NCBI GenBank assembly: GCA_940671915.1
Contig: CALNVZ010002974.1
Span: 13,839,221 to 13,903,220 of the forward strand
From: Paracentrotus lividus
Taxonomy: Eukaryota; Echinodermata; Echinoidea; Camarodonta; Echinidae
Length of the DNA stretch: 64,000 bases
Direction of reading: 5' to 3'
The position numbers and the translations under genes were made by a program. The notes beneath the pieces are model-generated. The model was not told the DNA's origin, did not search any database, and saw only the letters and a program-made list of their open reading frames with translations. Numbering within the stretch: position 1 is the stretch's first letter; each line of letters starts with the position of its first letter. This document shows, piece by piece, positions 11,450 through 24,683 of this stretch.

Positions 11450-14400
11450 CTTCCTGCATCCTATGATTGTCTCTTAAAGTGAAACTGGTGTTCTGGCCAT
11501 GACATTGAAATGTGGAAAACACTGTCTAAAAGTGATTTGGAAAGGTTGATAACAGTTAACCTAAGCATTATTTTGTGCTGTGAGGTTTTGGAATTGCCAA
11601 AATGATAAGAAATTAACCCAATTCAGCTTTGAGTCACATGCACTTACACAGAAATGCATGTATGGGGCAAGACAAAATGTTCGGGATACAAACATTCAGC
11701 TGTTTGGGTATATTTTGTGTCATATTATGACTATTAGGGCAACTGAAGAGCAATCTTTTCTTTTTAACATGATATTCTTCCCCAAAGGCATGAAAATAAC
11801 AGGAAAGCTCACAATAATTTTCTTCATCTTTCCAGCACATTCCCACTACACTAGATTCCCATTAAGTCCAACACAGATATCATCCAGAGAGGCACATGAC
11901 TGCTCAGAGTAAATCAGAATCTTCTTACTGTTATTTCAAAACATTACCAGTTCTAAGGGCCATTGTTTTCATTGTAAAAGCCAATTTTCCCTATCAATGT
12001 TTGAGATACGATATTACTTTTGACCCTGATAATCACTGTTTTTACTCTTTAGAGATAACTAGTCACCGTACTGGCATACTCAAAGTGGCAATGCTTTTCA
12101 CAGAAATCTGGTACCAAATTTTTAAAAATAATTCGATTTTAAAAGTGTGAATGTGTTTCCGTCTAATGTAAACTTTCCATAACATCAACAACAGAAACTA
12201 TCATCGATTCAAACTGAAATCATATCCTTTTTAAGTTTAACTTATTTAAAAACTGACTTGATATCAAGTTTGGGATTTTAAATTTGCAAAGCACGAATTT
12301 ACCATGGAGAACAAGAGTTGGGAATGGAAGACTATTTAATGAGAGAGGTAATGGTCCTTAGAGAGGATATAGTGAGTAGCACTTATTTATACCAAGTACT
12401 CTTAACCATCTCATCCCATTTAAGCCATCGGGGCGATATTAACCCATCGTCCTGATTTCCATTGTTATTCAAATCACACTCACATCATTCACTCGAAGAA
12501 ACATTCAAATTTCAAACACCGCATGATTCTTTTTCAAAACGAGAATTCAATGTGAAATAAATCTTTTAATAATTCTGACATGTATTTGCTTGTTTTAGAA
12601 CATGATATGAGTTAATTCTACACACAAAATGGGAAATAGAATGTAGAAGGTTTTTTATTTTGCATCCCTGAAAAAACTGCCCTTTACCTGTTAAGATGAG
12701 AAAATTTTCCCTTCCATTCTCAAAACATTTTTTTTTAAATAAAAATAATGTTCAACCGCTGCCAACCTTACATCATTAGTTAGAATAAGGTTATATTTAC
12801 ACCTCCAAAATCTGCAGTGTAAACTTACAAGTACCCAAGTACATTTACTGAGTTATAAATATCTGCATGATGACATCATATTTTGGAAAACCTTAACATT
12901 CTTGGCTGTTCATTCATGCTTATGAACATAATCATACGTTAAAATCAACAATTTATTAAATCATGCCTCCACAATGACAACCAATCGCTTTCCTCACTGC
13001 AAACCTTCAAAAGAGCCTCCGATGTTCCCTTTAACAATGATGATAGATTGATGATGACATGAGTGATCTTTCAATCGGCCATTTTGTCTCCTCTCATCCA
13101 TCCCGCCCCTTTTGTCAAGCGTAAAATCTATGCCACTACTGTTTACGAATATGTTGATAACCCTGTTCCCGACCCTTAAAAAACTCTTTGAGGATAAGCC
13201 TAAGATGATACGTAATGATTAGCTACTTAAAGATGTCCATGACCCACATGTATATGCATCGATGTGATGGAAAATAAGATAACTTGTTGATATTTTAGAA
13301 GATCCATGCAATACCTTGCTTTTCATAGCACAAGGCAGATATCGATTGAAACCAATCAAAACAAATATTTCATACACTATGTCGTATTTTCTTGCAGTAA
13401 GCATATTGGTACATGGCAATTTGCCTGATGTCACACCAAATGCATGGCTACTGTGAAAGACGTGTCTTTATATGATATGTGTTCAGGCCCTTAAGTTTTC
13501 AGCAGGTTATACATGTGTTGACAGCCAAAAGGTCACTAACTGTGTAGTACATGATATGCACAAACTCCCTTCTGCCTCTGAGACAATATTACCTTTCTTC
13601 AGTAGAAACCTACAAGATAATCAGTTGAGACACCCCCTGTCTTACAGACATCATTTACAAACCAAAAAACCCAAGGCCTTTCCATATCGAGAAGGGATGC
13701 CTAGCACTATAGCCGTGAACCTGGGTCAACGTAAAGCCAGATCTGTTCCGCAAAACCTATGTGATATATCGTTTAGAGATAGCCCATCCCGAAGCGACAG
13801 CGTGAAAAATCTCCTGCACTGATGAGAGGAGTATGATAAGTTTAGCCTCCAACTGTAATCGTGACTGGGGTCAGCTACAGATCTATCTGCTTGGGGGAAG
13901 GATCCTTCCATCCTTCTAACATTTAGATAACAATGTCTTGGAGCCTGAGAAAGGGAATACTGTAGGATGCCATCCCATGAGGGAGGATACTGCCTACCAA
14001 TAACCATGACCCACTTTCTGGTGTGCATACTATAGATGTCCTCTAGGAAACCTGTGGAATATCTCAACATTAGAGAGTATAATTCACTGTAAGAAGAATG
14101 ATAGGATACCAGCAGAAATAAAACTTTAAATGGATGGTAGTTTAAATATAGTAGTTCAATGATAATTTTTAACTTTATTGCTCTGTTCCTATAAAAAAAA
14201 AAAGTTTTTGCTTTGGATACATCTTTAGTCTACTTTTGTACATCATACATAATGTATCTACGTGGATATTTCTCTGCGGTTGAATTTTCGTCCTGAAGAA
14301 ATGAAAAGCATGTTCGTAAATGCTTTTAAATGTGTATAGTCGAGCTATTCACGTGATAACATTTGTTGTGTGGAATGTTTTACTGTTTCTATTTTTGGGC

Positions 14401-14488
14401 AAATCATGATGAGCAAGCATGAAATGCGTGAAAATAACCAGACTTCAAACATTTTCGCCTTTGCAGTAAGGTTAATGAATACACAGGG
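11450..14488. other. AT-rich DNA, no gene recognised
   Basis: Frames at 11580-11912, 13472-13822 and 13726-14070 reach 110-116 codons, but the last two overlap on opposite strands and none shows a domain. An imperfect hairpin, ATCGGGGCGAT/ATCGTCCTGAT, lies near 12427-12453. The 13620-13990 stretch is less AT-rich than its neighbours and could be an old repeat or a conserved non-coding block. Confidence 0.4.
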
Positions 14489-15013
14489 TTTATTCCATAT
14501 CTACTTTAGATCTATCAAAGGTTACCTTTAAAATAATATGTATTGAATAATTATACAAGTGTCTTAAATTCTAATTTCCTCCATTTTGTAGAGAAAGATA
14601 ATCGAGTATCAAATCTATGCTGAATTTAGTCCACATCTACTTAAGATCTAAAAACAGTGCCCTACAAGTCAAAGTTATGATTGATCAATTGCAAATTTAA
14701 AACAACCATTCTGATTGGTTCACAGTAAAACTGTTATGCAAAGAAGTCTATGCAACAAGGATCCTCATTGGCTCCTATTGATTTGCGAATTTATTGTAAC
14801 TCTGAATGTTGGGGCCTGTTTTATAAATTAAGATAAGTCAGTACCAAATTTACTCCACACCTACACTGATTTGCACTGAATCTTCACTAAGCTTACACTG
14901 GTCTACCCAAAATATACACAGAGTTTACACAGATCTACCAAATATCTACACAGAGATTAAACAGGTATTCCCAAAATCTACTTAAAGTTTACTCCACATC
15001 TACTAAAGATCGT
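14489..15013 (+). repeat. Cluster of a diverged 26-bp motif (TTTANTCCAYATCTACT)
   Basis: Three clear copies of a 26-bp unit lie at 14489-14514, 14625-14650 and 14988-15013. They share TTTA-TCCA-ATCTACTT-AGATC and are spaced 136 and 363 bp apart. A weaker copy begins near 14857 (TTTACTCCACACCTACACTG). Between the last two, 14880-14990 is built from shorter words such as TCTACACAGAGATTA and TTTACACAGATCTACC. This looks like a decayed satellite or the internal repeats of an old element. Confidence 0.6.
14816..14836 (+). mobile_element. Possible solo Harbinger-type MITE terminus
   Basis: GGGGCCTGTTTTATAAATTA at this spot resembles the GGGCC(C/T)GTTTTATAAA termini of Harbinger-like MITEs. No matching inverted end was found downstream, so this is either a truncated copy or a chance match. 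Confidence 0.3.
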
Positions 15014-16082
15014 CTACATTTTATAATTTTCTTACATCCATTTGCCCGATAATTATGCATTATGAAATCTTCAGGAAAACGAATGCTGCATGCTCCTTGA
15101 GACACACAATCACTTCACCAACCAACTCTAAAATATTGAAGAAGTGCTCTTTGACCTATAACCTCTCTTTAAATTGTCATATACACCAGGAAAAGAATTA
15201 TTGATGAACATACTAAATGCCAGACTTTGCTACACAATACTGTAATATACCGTAGCACTACTAATACTATTTTTATATACTAAGAGCTTAGATCCCATCA
15301 AGTATAAACTTTGCTCCATCGACAGTATAAATGCTGATATAGTGTATTCACCCTCGTTAATGTCCAATTGCCCTCCCTATCTCAACAGTATCATGTCGGA
15401 AAGCTTTCAGCCAATAAGTGTTAAAGGGGGATGAGATCACCATATCACCAATGAAATATTTCCCTCTGTTTCTTTTGAGTTACAGCATAGTTGTCATCAT
15501 CACAATATTATTAAAGTTTTAAATAGATTTACATCCATATTGAATGGTACCTTTATTTGTTCTGCATACAAAGTGGATTTTTTTTTTACAAAGCAAATCT
15601 GTTTAATTCACTGAAAGCAGACTAGAGAATGATTTACGCAGACCTATTTTATTTCTGTCTTTTAGAATCTGTGAATTCAACAAAGCAAATATGAGGCCTT
15701 TAATAAATTCAAAACTATGACAAAATTCATAGCAAAAGATAATCTTGAAGGAAAATTAAACCCTTTCCATTCATATTCCAAATCCTCACCTGTGTTGAAT
15801 CAACCTTTAAGGATGATCCTCATAAATTATAAAGAGCAAAGGATGGGACAGTCCTTTAGAGAGAGGGGATAAGTGTGGGAATAAATTTCTCCCATAAAGA
15901 CTTGACTGGATGACAGTAAATGTGTCAATAAAGAGAAAAGTGTCTGGAAGGGAAAATTGATGGGTTTTAAGGAAGATAGGAAGAAGGGTAGTAACTGTCC
16001 AGTGGATGATGCGTTACCTTTAGAGTAGTCTCCCTTATAGAGACTGCTTCCATTTGTGTGACCAAAAAGCCGTGGCGAAGAT
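15014..16082. other. AT-rich DNA, no gene recognised
   Basis: Only short frames and a T-run near 15579 were seen, with no repeat ends. Confidence 0.5.
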
Positions 16083-16560
16083 AAGGATGATGGTGATGTT
16101 TCTGTCAGTGATGGTGATGGTGATAGTCATGATGGTGATGGTGATGATGATGATGACATTGATTATGGTGGTGGTAAAAGTGATGTGATGGGGAAATGAT
16201 GACGATGATGGGGAAATGATGACGATGATGACGATGACGATGATGATGGTGGTGGTGGTGGTGGTGGTGGTAGTGGTGGTGGCGGAGGTGATACTGATGA
16301 TGGCTCAAGTGAAGATGGTGATAATAACAATACCATTGGTGATGGTGATGATAATAATGATGGTGATGATGATGATGAAGATGATGATGATGATGTTAAT
16401 GGTGAAAGTAATGATGGTGAAAGTGAAAATGAGGATCATGATCATGATGATGATGGTAATGGTGAAAGTAATAATGGTGAAAGTGAGGATGATGATGATG
16501 ATGATAATGATTAGGGTGATGATGACAGTAATAATGGTGATGCTGATGATACTCCTGTAA
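16083..16560 (+). repeat. Trinucleotide repeat (GAT/GGT)n
   Basis: Nearly 480 bp consist of GATGAT, GATGGT, GGTGGT and GTGAAAGTAATGATG blocks. An uninterrupted (GGT)n-like core lies at about 16246-16271, and a higher-order unit ATGGTGAAAGTRATRATG repeats near 16398-16486. The open frames here (His-rich on one strand, Met/Val/Ile-rich on others) are by-products of the repeat and not genes. Confidence 0.9.
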
Positions 16561-16981
16561 TGATGATGGTGATCGATTGTTGATGACAATGGAAGATTAA
16601 TCAATTCCAGGCAGGATGGTGATAAACATGTATTGCAATCGTGATAACCTATCAATGAGTAGCTATATCCCTCAAAAAGATTGCATTCCGTTTAAAGCCA
16701 ATACGGCAGTGACTTGCCCTTTCCACAAAGGGTTGTAACATGAAGCCTACAAGAAAAATAAGTTGGTAGGAGTAAATGTCAATCATTTTTTATTCTGAGA
16801 GCGGGGAGAAGACATGAAAAATGTTTGTGTTGACATCATAGGTGATTTAAAAGATGAATTGGGCAATTTTTGGTCATCACAATTGCTACCAGTGCACTCT
16901 CTCTCTCTCTCTAATTGGTGCTCCACCAGATCAAAGTTTTTAAATAGCTCGCTTTGTGACTTGCCATTAGGTTAAAACCCT
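16561..16981. other. No gene recognised; short CT tract at 16899-16911
   Basis: GGTTGTAACATGAAGCCTAC at 16732-16751 resembles GGTTGTACATGCAGCGTGC at 17000-17018 in the neighbouring foldback and may be a fragment of the same family. Confidence 0.4.
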
Positions 16982-17098
16982 GTTGCGGTGGTCACAACAG
17001 GTTGTACATGCAGCGTGCAACTCTCTACGACAAAAAGGAGTTTTTTACAAGGTTTTTACAATTCCTAAGCCTACAGCGTGTTGTAACCACCGCATAAC
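16982..17098. mobile_element. Small foldback element (117 bp)
   Basis: The left arm, GTTGCGGTGGTCACAACA (16982-16999), is the inverted complement, with one short insertion and one substitution, of the right arm around TGTTGTAACCACCGCATAAC (17079-17098). The arms are about 20-30 bp. No coding content and no certain target duplication were seen, so this is a MITE-like relic or a solo foldback of unknown superfamily. Confidence 0.5.
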
Positions 17099-18093
17099 TT
17101 GATTGCAAACACTTAACATAATATAATGCGTTAAATATATTTTTCTCTTCAAATTTTTCTTTTGTGCTTCTACTAGCTCTTACAATATACTGAGAAGAGT
17201 AAACCTGCATTGCATAAGCAGGAAAATTCACAAAAAAGAATTTTTCATTTGTTTCAATTGGATGCAGGCCTATATATTTTGTGATCATATTGAAGTTCAA
17301 GGGTAAACACAGACAAAAACCACCCTTATTGTTAACTATCAGGGTTCCACATATCATAAAACCTGACAAAATTTAGCAGAAAAAAAAAATTCCAATGTTC
17401 CCCTCCATTTGATTTATCAACCCGCCTGAATGGAATGGTCAGAGCCCCCCTCTTGTAACCTTGATCTAAAACCCAGATATATCAACACTCTTGACTGTGA
17501 CCTTTGACCTGGGTGAAATGACTCACAGCTCGGCCAAACAATGGCGACTTCAAATGCTCTAAGAACCCTGTCAGTGTGATAATCGCTGGACAAACACCCT
17601 TACAGAAATGGGTGAATTGGGTAGGATACAGTAGCGTGCGTACAGCGAACAGGGCCAATCGTGCGATCATAATAATGTAGGTAAAACTTCCAAATACGAC
17701 TATTGTATATTGTCACAACTCAAAATCTTGGGGCTGTTTTTCCTCTAAAATTCCATTTTAGTAATCGATGAATTTACGATCATTCCCCATTTTCTGAGTG
17801 AAGCATTACTAGCAAGCATATTAGAATAAAAAAGGCACATCTGATATTAACAAAAAAGTTTATCTTACCAAAATTAACATTGCCATCTATTTTGCATCCC
17901 AAAATCTTGACTCACACATGACAAAACATGTATGAACCTTAGCAGATGGATGCATTTTAGTATATTTGATGTAGTACGGAAGATTTTTATTATTGTTGTT
18001 AAGAATGAAGAAAAATGAGGTGAATCTGTTGTCCTCGTGTTTTTAAACTGCCACTTTCCAGTTTCACCACATCATGAGACATGTTTATTCTTC
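17099..18093. other. AT-rich DNA, no gene recognised
   Basis: Minus-strand frames at 17025-17369 and 17482-17670 lack motifs. Nothing else was seen. Confidence 0.45.
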
Positions 18094-18175
18094 AATATTA
18101 ATAATTATAATAATAATAATAATAATATTCATCATTTCTCAAGCGCCTTTTCTGTAAATAGGTACGATGCGCTTG
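18094..18175 (+). repeat. (TAA)n tract followed by an AAGCGC hairpin (dispersed-repeat 3' end?)
   Basis: A (TAA/ATA)n tract at about 18094-18127 is followed by CAAGCGC (18140-18146) and its exact inverted partner GCGCTTG (18169-18175), with a 22-nt loop. A TAA microsatellite next to an AAGCGC stem-loop is a recurrent layout of dispersed repeats in marine invertebrates. I suspect a truncated retroposon 3' end, but only this short part is visible. Confidence 0.4.
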
Positions 18176-19511
18176 ATATTTCATATATAGTCCGTTATAT
18201 TCAATGTCCATGATTTTCTTCCAAACATCTACTCAGAGAATGACAGCATTTTAGTCAATGTTGACTTTCATTGAGTGACGAGACCATAGTTGTACTTACC
18301 ATTCACTAAACATGGTAATTATATATGAGAATGATAATAATTATGCATTTTATGATAAAGAAAGGAAGAGACTTACCATCAAGATAGAGGTATTAAGGTG
18401 CAGGTCCAATCATGTTCAGGACGGATGATAAAGGAACAGAGAAAGAGAGAGGAGAATTGATAGAATTTGGTTTTGAACAGAGATGAGGAAAGGGCAGAAT
18501 GATAGGTAAAGGGGTGGAGATAAAAGGGAGAAAACAAAACGAATAACATTGGTTAATATCATTCATCAATTATACATAAATCTTTAGTATTTAGTTCAAG
18601 GCATCAAATGTACTAAAAATCTACTTTTACTAAAATGCAAATTGATATAACACAACAAAAACAGAAGGATATTTCTTATTCAAACACTAAAGATTTTGTA
18701 CAAGCATACAAAGCCAAGAAAATAATAATTTGAACAAAATGTGATGATTCATGTATAGAAACATATTCATGAATATTACAGACACAGACCATCAGAACCA
18801 AATAATGAGATATTTTGGTCCAGTACTCTACAAGCCCCATTAATTCAACCATCAATTCGCCATAAAGATATAAGAAACATATTGTCGTCACCACCGCACC
18901 CTTATTTCCTATTTGATTTGGGATTATTGCCCAAAATCCTTTTTGAACAAAGCCAAACTTCATTTTGACATGGATAAACCCTTATCCTTCCAGGCTACCC
19001 CGTCTATTGCCTCATCCTGGAGAACGAACCACTTTCACAGCAATGAGAGGGTTAAGAGAGCAGCATTAACGTGGACCCTGTACTTCTGAAAGTCAAGGTC
19101 TAGTAATACAATGAAAGCTGTTTAGAAGGCGGATCGAATTTGATGGATTATTAAAGACCTTTTGTTCCTGCCAACCCCTTCGCTTTCCCCAGTCACGCAG
19201 TACGACTCGCAATTAAAACATCGGCCACCGATTACCAATTACCCATTAAATCATCCCAGCATTTATGATTGCTATTGTAGTTCTATTTCACTGACATTCA
19301 TGAGATATTGTTATTTCTATACACTGTTCTGGTTGCTAACAATCAACTGCATGATGATCAATGACCCATGCTTCAAGTCTTGAAAATACAGCACCGATTT
19401 TTAAATGATTAAAGGAAATTGGGAGGAAACAAAAATAAATGTCCTGACCTTTTTAGGAGAAACTGGGGTATATTTCTTCATGAATGTAATCAATGCTCAT
19501 AATTAAATCCT
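18176..19511. other. AT-rich DNA, no gene recognised
   Basis: The 95-codon minus frame at 18676-18963 and the 73-codon plus frame at 19162-19383 show no motif. Confidence 0.45.
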
Positions 19512-19779
19512 GGTTCAGGGGGGCATTTCATCAAAGGACTTGTCAGACATTTTATCCGACAAATTTTTAATATTGACATTAGTTGACCTTGCAACAATAT
19601 TATTTCGTCAAAAATATTTATTGGGAAACTGTAAGGTTCAGGGGGGCATTTCATCAAAGGACCTGTTAGACATTTTATCCGACAAATTTGCTCTCAGCCA
19701 ATCAGATGCAAGCATTTCAGTAGCTTATAACAGTTTGTCGGATAAAACGTCCGACAAGTCCTTTGATGAAACGCTCCCC
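19512..19779. mobile_element. Compound foldback MITE with duplicated left terminus
   Basis: A 139-bp foldback occupies 19641-19779. Its left arm has GGCATTTCATCAAAGGAC then TTTTATCCGACAAA, and its right arm has the complement, ending GTCCTTTGATGAAACGCTCC. Upstream, 19512-19570 is a nearly identical direct copy of the left arm including the preceding GGTTCA (19634-19692 is the second copy, 122 bp away, with only two or three differences). The GGGG(G)CATTTCATCAAAGGAC terminus resembles Harbinger-type MITE ends. The structure suggests an insertion next to, or a tandem duplication of, one terminus. No coding content is present, and target duplications could not be fixed. Confidence 0.65.
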
Positions 19780-21790
19780 AGGTAGTCCTTCACCTTCTCT
19801 GTGTTTATTATCACCTCAAACTTTAAGCTCTTTATGTTGTCCTTTTTCTCTCACTTCAAAAAGAAAAAGTCATACATACATGTTCATCAAACGCTATCTC
19901 ATATACTCTTGATCAAATTTAATTTTGGCAAGCAAATTTATTTTTACAGTTATTTTAAATTCTGTTTTAGCTGCCGTTGAATATCATGTCTAGTTCTCGC
20001 TCTATGTTTTTTCTTTCTTTAAATTGCAGATGTTTCTTGCCACTCTCTTTCTCTCTCATTCTATTATTCATGTCAATTTGAGCATTACTTTGTACTCCAT
20101 GTTTTCTAATTCTATAGGGGGTGGAGAACCTTTGTATAAGGAACAATAAATTTCCTATACACTCTTTTCTACAGACTAACAATGCAGTTAAAATAACAAT
20201 TTACTAAAGAAACCGATCTAAATGTACCATGAAATCTCTCTTTTGTAGTAAGTCTTTCAAAAGATGGATTCATATTTCCCATGCTTATTGCACGAGCAAT
20301 TACGGTTAGAGTTATTATTTTGTCGAGCTCTCAAAAGTAGACCCAGATCGAGATCAAAAGTAAGCCATAAATCATATTATGAAGAAAACAATCTCCCTGA
20401 GTGAATTGGCAATAACAAGGGGGAAAAAAGGCAGAAATCATAACCAATCATTAAAAACATGATTGAGGACAAAAGACACTCACCAAAACTAGTTTTTACA
20501 ACATATATGTCATAAAAAGACTATAATCATACTCTCTTTTAAAGGCCTGTAGGGTTTTAAGAAACATATACAAAATGCTAATAATAATTTGTTTACATCT
20601 GGAACATATAGATTCAACTAGACATAACTTAACCCATATGAATGGATTCAGCAAGAAACTTTATTTGGGTAGAGGTAAACTGTTCAGTCCTTCAATTTCT
20701 GTAATCTGTAATCATGTGTTGGGTAAAGTTATTTGTAGTTAATTTTATGTGTTCTAATTGTGAACAAATCCTAACAAAATGGACCTTTTCAAAGAATACG
20801 CCTTATGCTAACTTGTAGGCTTTTGCATGTTTAAGTAAACATTATCAAATAAATTTAGATACTGTATCAGCCAATATTTTCATCATTTTGGACTAGACGG
20901 GGAAATTCACGAAAGCCTAATTTTGCAAATTTTTGTTATGTTTTCATTACTGATAATAGCCACACATTGAAGTGGATATGTTTGTGAAGAGTGACTCACA
21001 AAATTAGCGAAAATAAAACCACTGCGAAAGTAACCACTTATATATAGTAATAAATCCCTTAGCAAAGTTTACCCTACAATTACCTACCTAAGCATGACCA
21101 ATATGTTAGAAAATGTGATTACATTCTACAGACACCTCAGTGATGACACTATTTTTTTTTTCAATAACCCAAAATATCGTCACCTGACCTACATGGTTTT
21201 AACCAGGCAGACAGTTTTGATTAACGGAAAACCACAATCAATTTTTGGGGTGAATTCTGCGGTTGACGAATAAGTTTTTAGTTCGGGCTTAATCTTTGAG
21301 TCGTGCAAGTGCTATGGAACCCTTGTCTGAAGTCAGAAATAAAACGGAAATCATGAAAACAGGAGACCAGATGGATGATATATTAAACCAGTGATGCAGC
21401 AAAATTGAGGCAGATGTTTTAACAAAAATAATAGCTCATAAAGAAAGATAATACTTATTATAAGGGGGGCATGAGGAGAATAAATATATTGAAATGCAAA
21501 AAAAATCCAAAACAAATATATGGAAAGCTGATTGTCTATGAGAAGATAAAGTACACAAAATGTGATGTCCATCTTTTATCTATTTTATCAACTATATAGA
21601 TATGAAAAGGGATGCTTCTATTCTGCAATATGGTAGTTTGTTCTCAAGGTATAAGGTAGGTAAAACTTGCACATTTGAGTCCCACGGTTTTACAAGTTAG
21701 TTAGACGCCTCATAAAGAAGTGATGGAGCCATGGATATAAAGAGAGAAATGAGAGATGGAAATAGGAAAATAGGGAGAGGTTGGGTTGGA
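19780..21790. other. AT-rich DNA, no gene recognised
   Basis: Short frames only (for example 19967-20182 minus, 21351-21572 minus), with no motifs and no repeat ends seen. Confidence 0.5.
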
Positions 21791-21835
21791 GAGAAAGAGA
21801 GAGAGAGAGAGAGAGGGGGGGAGAGACAGAGTTAA
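21791..21835 (+). repeat. (GA)n microsatellite with G-run
   Basis: GA dinucleotides are followed by a short G-run and GAGAGACAGAG. Overlapping Leu/Ser-rich minus-strand frames (21690-21905, 21710-22024) derive from this tract. Confidence 0.85.
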
Positions 21836-24683
21836 GGAAAGAAAAGGTGAAAGACATGAACAAGTGATTTTCCTTACAATATAAATAACAATGCATGGCT
21901 GACATTTGTATGACATAAATTTACATAGATTATCATGAATATTCATAAAGCACCAACGATAACCATTACCTATACTGTTTGGAATATCAAAACGATTTAT
22001 ATGAACACATCCAAATAAACACAATCCTCATGCCATGAGGATGTCTCAATGAAAGTCTTTCCCCCACAACCGTTCATACGTACACAAAAAAGTGCAATCA
22101 ACGTTTGCATCCATATCTACATATCTATCTACCAATCATTATGACAGGGGAAATACTAAATATATAAACAAAGAAATTTCCAGATCCATAAATAGCTCAC
22201 ACAATATACAATTGCTTGGATATCAATTGCCCTTTCCTATGCATTCCCCCTTTGCCTTGGGGGCCTTAAAATGCCTGTTGAAGTCCAACATCAATCGGGC
22301 CCCGCTGACCAGCACTTTCTAATTTCGTAGAGCGCTCATGAACCCAAACATGGAAGACACATCAAAAGTACGTACAAGGCTCTTGTTAAGACATAATGTA
22401 GTTATGGATGCGTACAAGAACCATCGTGTGATGGCATGGATCTAATGATAACATCGAAAATGAGAATGCGTCGGTTTACGGTTGATCGCTTCGAGATGAT
22501 GGTGGTCAGTTGCGTCAAAAGCCCTCTCCCTTCCTTCACCATGTGCCTTTACTGCTCATGCTAAGTGCTCATGAGGTAGTCTAAAGCTGTCAGACCCCTT
22601 TTCAATCATTAAAAATAAGTCTGCTATGATTTCGCTCCTGTGGTGTAAAATGTGCAAATATACTTTATGGAGCTGCGTCTGGTATACCTCATGTAAAGCA
22701 GTCACTGCAGCATATATCTATTCATGAAATCTTTTAGGGAAGCCAGTTTTGAATATTTGCACATAATTCAATGATAATGGCACATCTCTGTAAAAACATT
22801 TCAGAGACATTTCCAAAAACCGTGTTGGCTGCCAAGTTTGATTAAAATGCTACTGACCAAAGCTTCAAGTTGAAATTAAATGCTTTATCCCAGGTTAATG
22901 TATAAAATGCATTTGATTCAGCATGTACCCCTCAAAAAGTCTAAAAATGGTCTGGCTTTTTAGACTACCACTAACAACTGAGCGAAGTTATTTGAGTGGC
23001 ACATTACGTTCACCGCATACACACGCAGACTGCCCCCACGAGCAGGCAATCTAATGTATTACGTCAATGTTTGAGGGATTGCAGAGGTAAAATGCTTCGA
23101 TTCGCGTGAAATGTTCACCCGCGAGGTCACCTGTTTCTAAAATAAAACCACCACAAACCCAAGAAGGGATAAAAACAGCTTGAAAAAGACTATCAAGGAG
23201 ATAGAGATGTAGAAAAGAGGCAGATAAAGGCATTAGAATACATAGAGTATGAAACTAGCATGAAACAAATATGAACGAAAGAGAGTAGAAAACTAATCAT
23301 ATCTTAAGATCTACAGCACCAAATGGGATGAAAAAATGGCAGAAGAAAGCTTATTGTTCCTGCTTTATGGAAATATCAAGTATTATTAATTTGTGACTAC
23401 CCTTCATACATTTAAAAAATGTTTCCCAACTGTACCATTTTATTTGACACAGACTGTATATAGAAGAAAGGGCGGGAGACCCTGAGAGAGAGAGTGGGGT
23501 GGGGTACGTGACAGAGCAACAGAAAAAAGAAAATAAAGATATGACAGAGAAATGGTGCAATGACATAAACTGGCAATTATTGCATCAATTGGAGATGTAT
23601 TTATCCCCAGCTCAGACAGGTATAACAAATAATATCGCCTGCTGAATGACACAAAATTGATGAAAGAATCCCCCAAGTGAGTATGGGAGGCCCTGTTTTA
23701 ATCTTAAAGGCAAATGAATGTGTCTTCAAACTTCTGACACCTACATGAAGTCCCGTTATAATTATAGGAAATTGAGAAATAACATGCCTGATAGCAAATG
23801 GGACAGGATTTATATAATATTACAATTAAAACCTCCTGAAAAACTCATTTAATGACTACAATTGGTACTGAAGACAAACATTATCTAGCAAGTATTCAAT
23901 TTCAATGGATAAAGTGGGCAATATATTTTTGTTTAATATTTATTGACACTTTTAACTCAAGTCCTTAACTTGAATGATCTCAGCAAATCATATTGATGGA
24001 TATATGCAGTATATTTTTATTATTATTATTTTTATGGAGGGGGGGGGGGTCATTGAAGTTACCACAAAAATTTCTTTAATTTTGTATATAAAATATTTGG
24101 AATACAAAAACTATAACTTTTCTTTCAATCAAAAAGAATAAAAACACATTTATGAGGTATTCTGTAGATAAAAAGGAAGTGTGTTTGGGGGTAATGAATA
24201 ACAGATGAACAGCCATCTACTTGGTCTATACACTAATAACTAATGGACAATGCTTTTTTTTCTGATGAATGTATATACAAAGGCAGATATCTATAACTTA
24301 CTACATTTTCAGTAATGTCTTCTTCTTTTTTTCTTATCTTCTTCTCTTTCATAAATAATGCAGCTTGTGTAATATTCCCAATGGACCTATTGCTTGGAGC
24401 ACTATGCCCAGTTTGGCCTCTAGCCACATTGAACATTTCTTGTAAACAAATTTTTAATGCAATTCGTAAGACGTATGTCGCTTGGATACATGAGAGTGAA
24501 AGTTACAAGTAGACAAATGATGCACAGAAGTGGGGCCCCAGAAAACCCGTTACTTTTTCAGCCGTACAGTAACAATTCTTTTCAAGTTCATAGGGGTGAT
24601 ATCTATGATTGTATGAACCACGATTGTTTGGGAGATTTTATGATTAGATAGTTTCTTATTTCACTAAACATTATGTCTCCCTG
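21836..24683. other. AT-rich DNA, no gene recognised
   Basis: A perfect small hairpin, GTCTAAAAA/TTTTTAGAC, lies at about 22939-22965. A run of T/A words and a G-run occur at 24015-24050. Frames (for example 22092-22322, 23051-23233, 24315-24512) are short and without motifs. Confidence 0.45.

Noticed and set aside
13472..14070. Two frames of 116 and 114 codons on opposite strands
   Set aside because: They overlap each other, have no recognised motif and no clear splice sites; kept only as an unexplained stretch.
16105..16655. His-rich and Met/Ile-rich open frames of 67-116 codons on both strands
   Set aside because: They are translations of a GAT/GGT trinucleotide repeat, open in several frames at once, and not genes.
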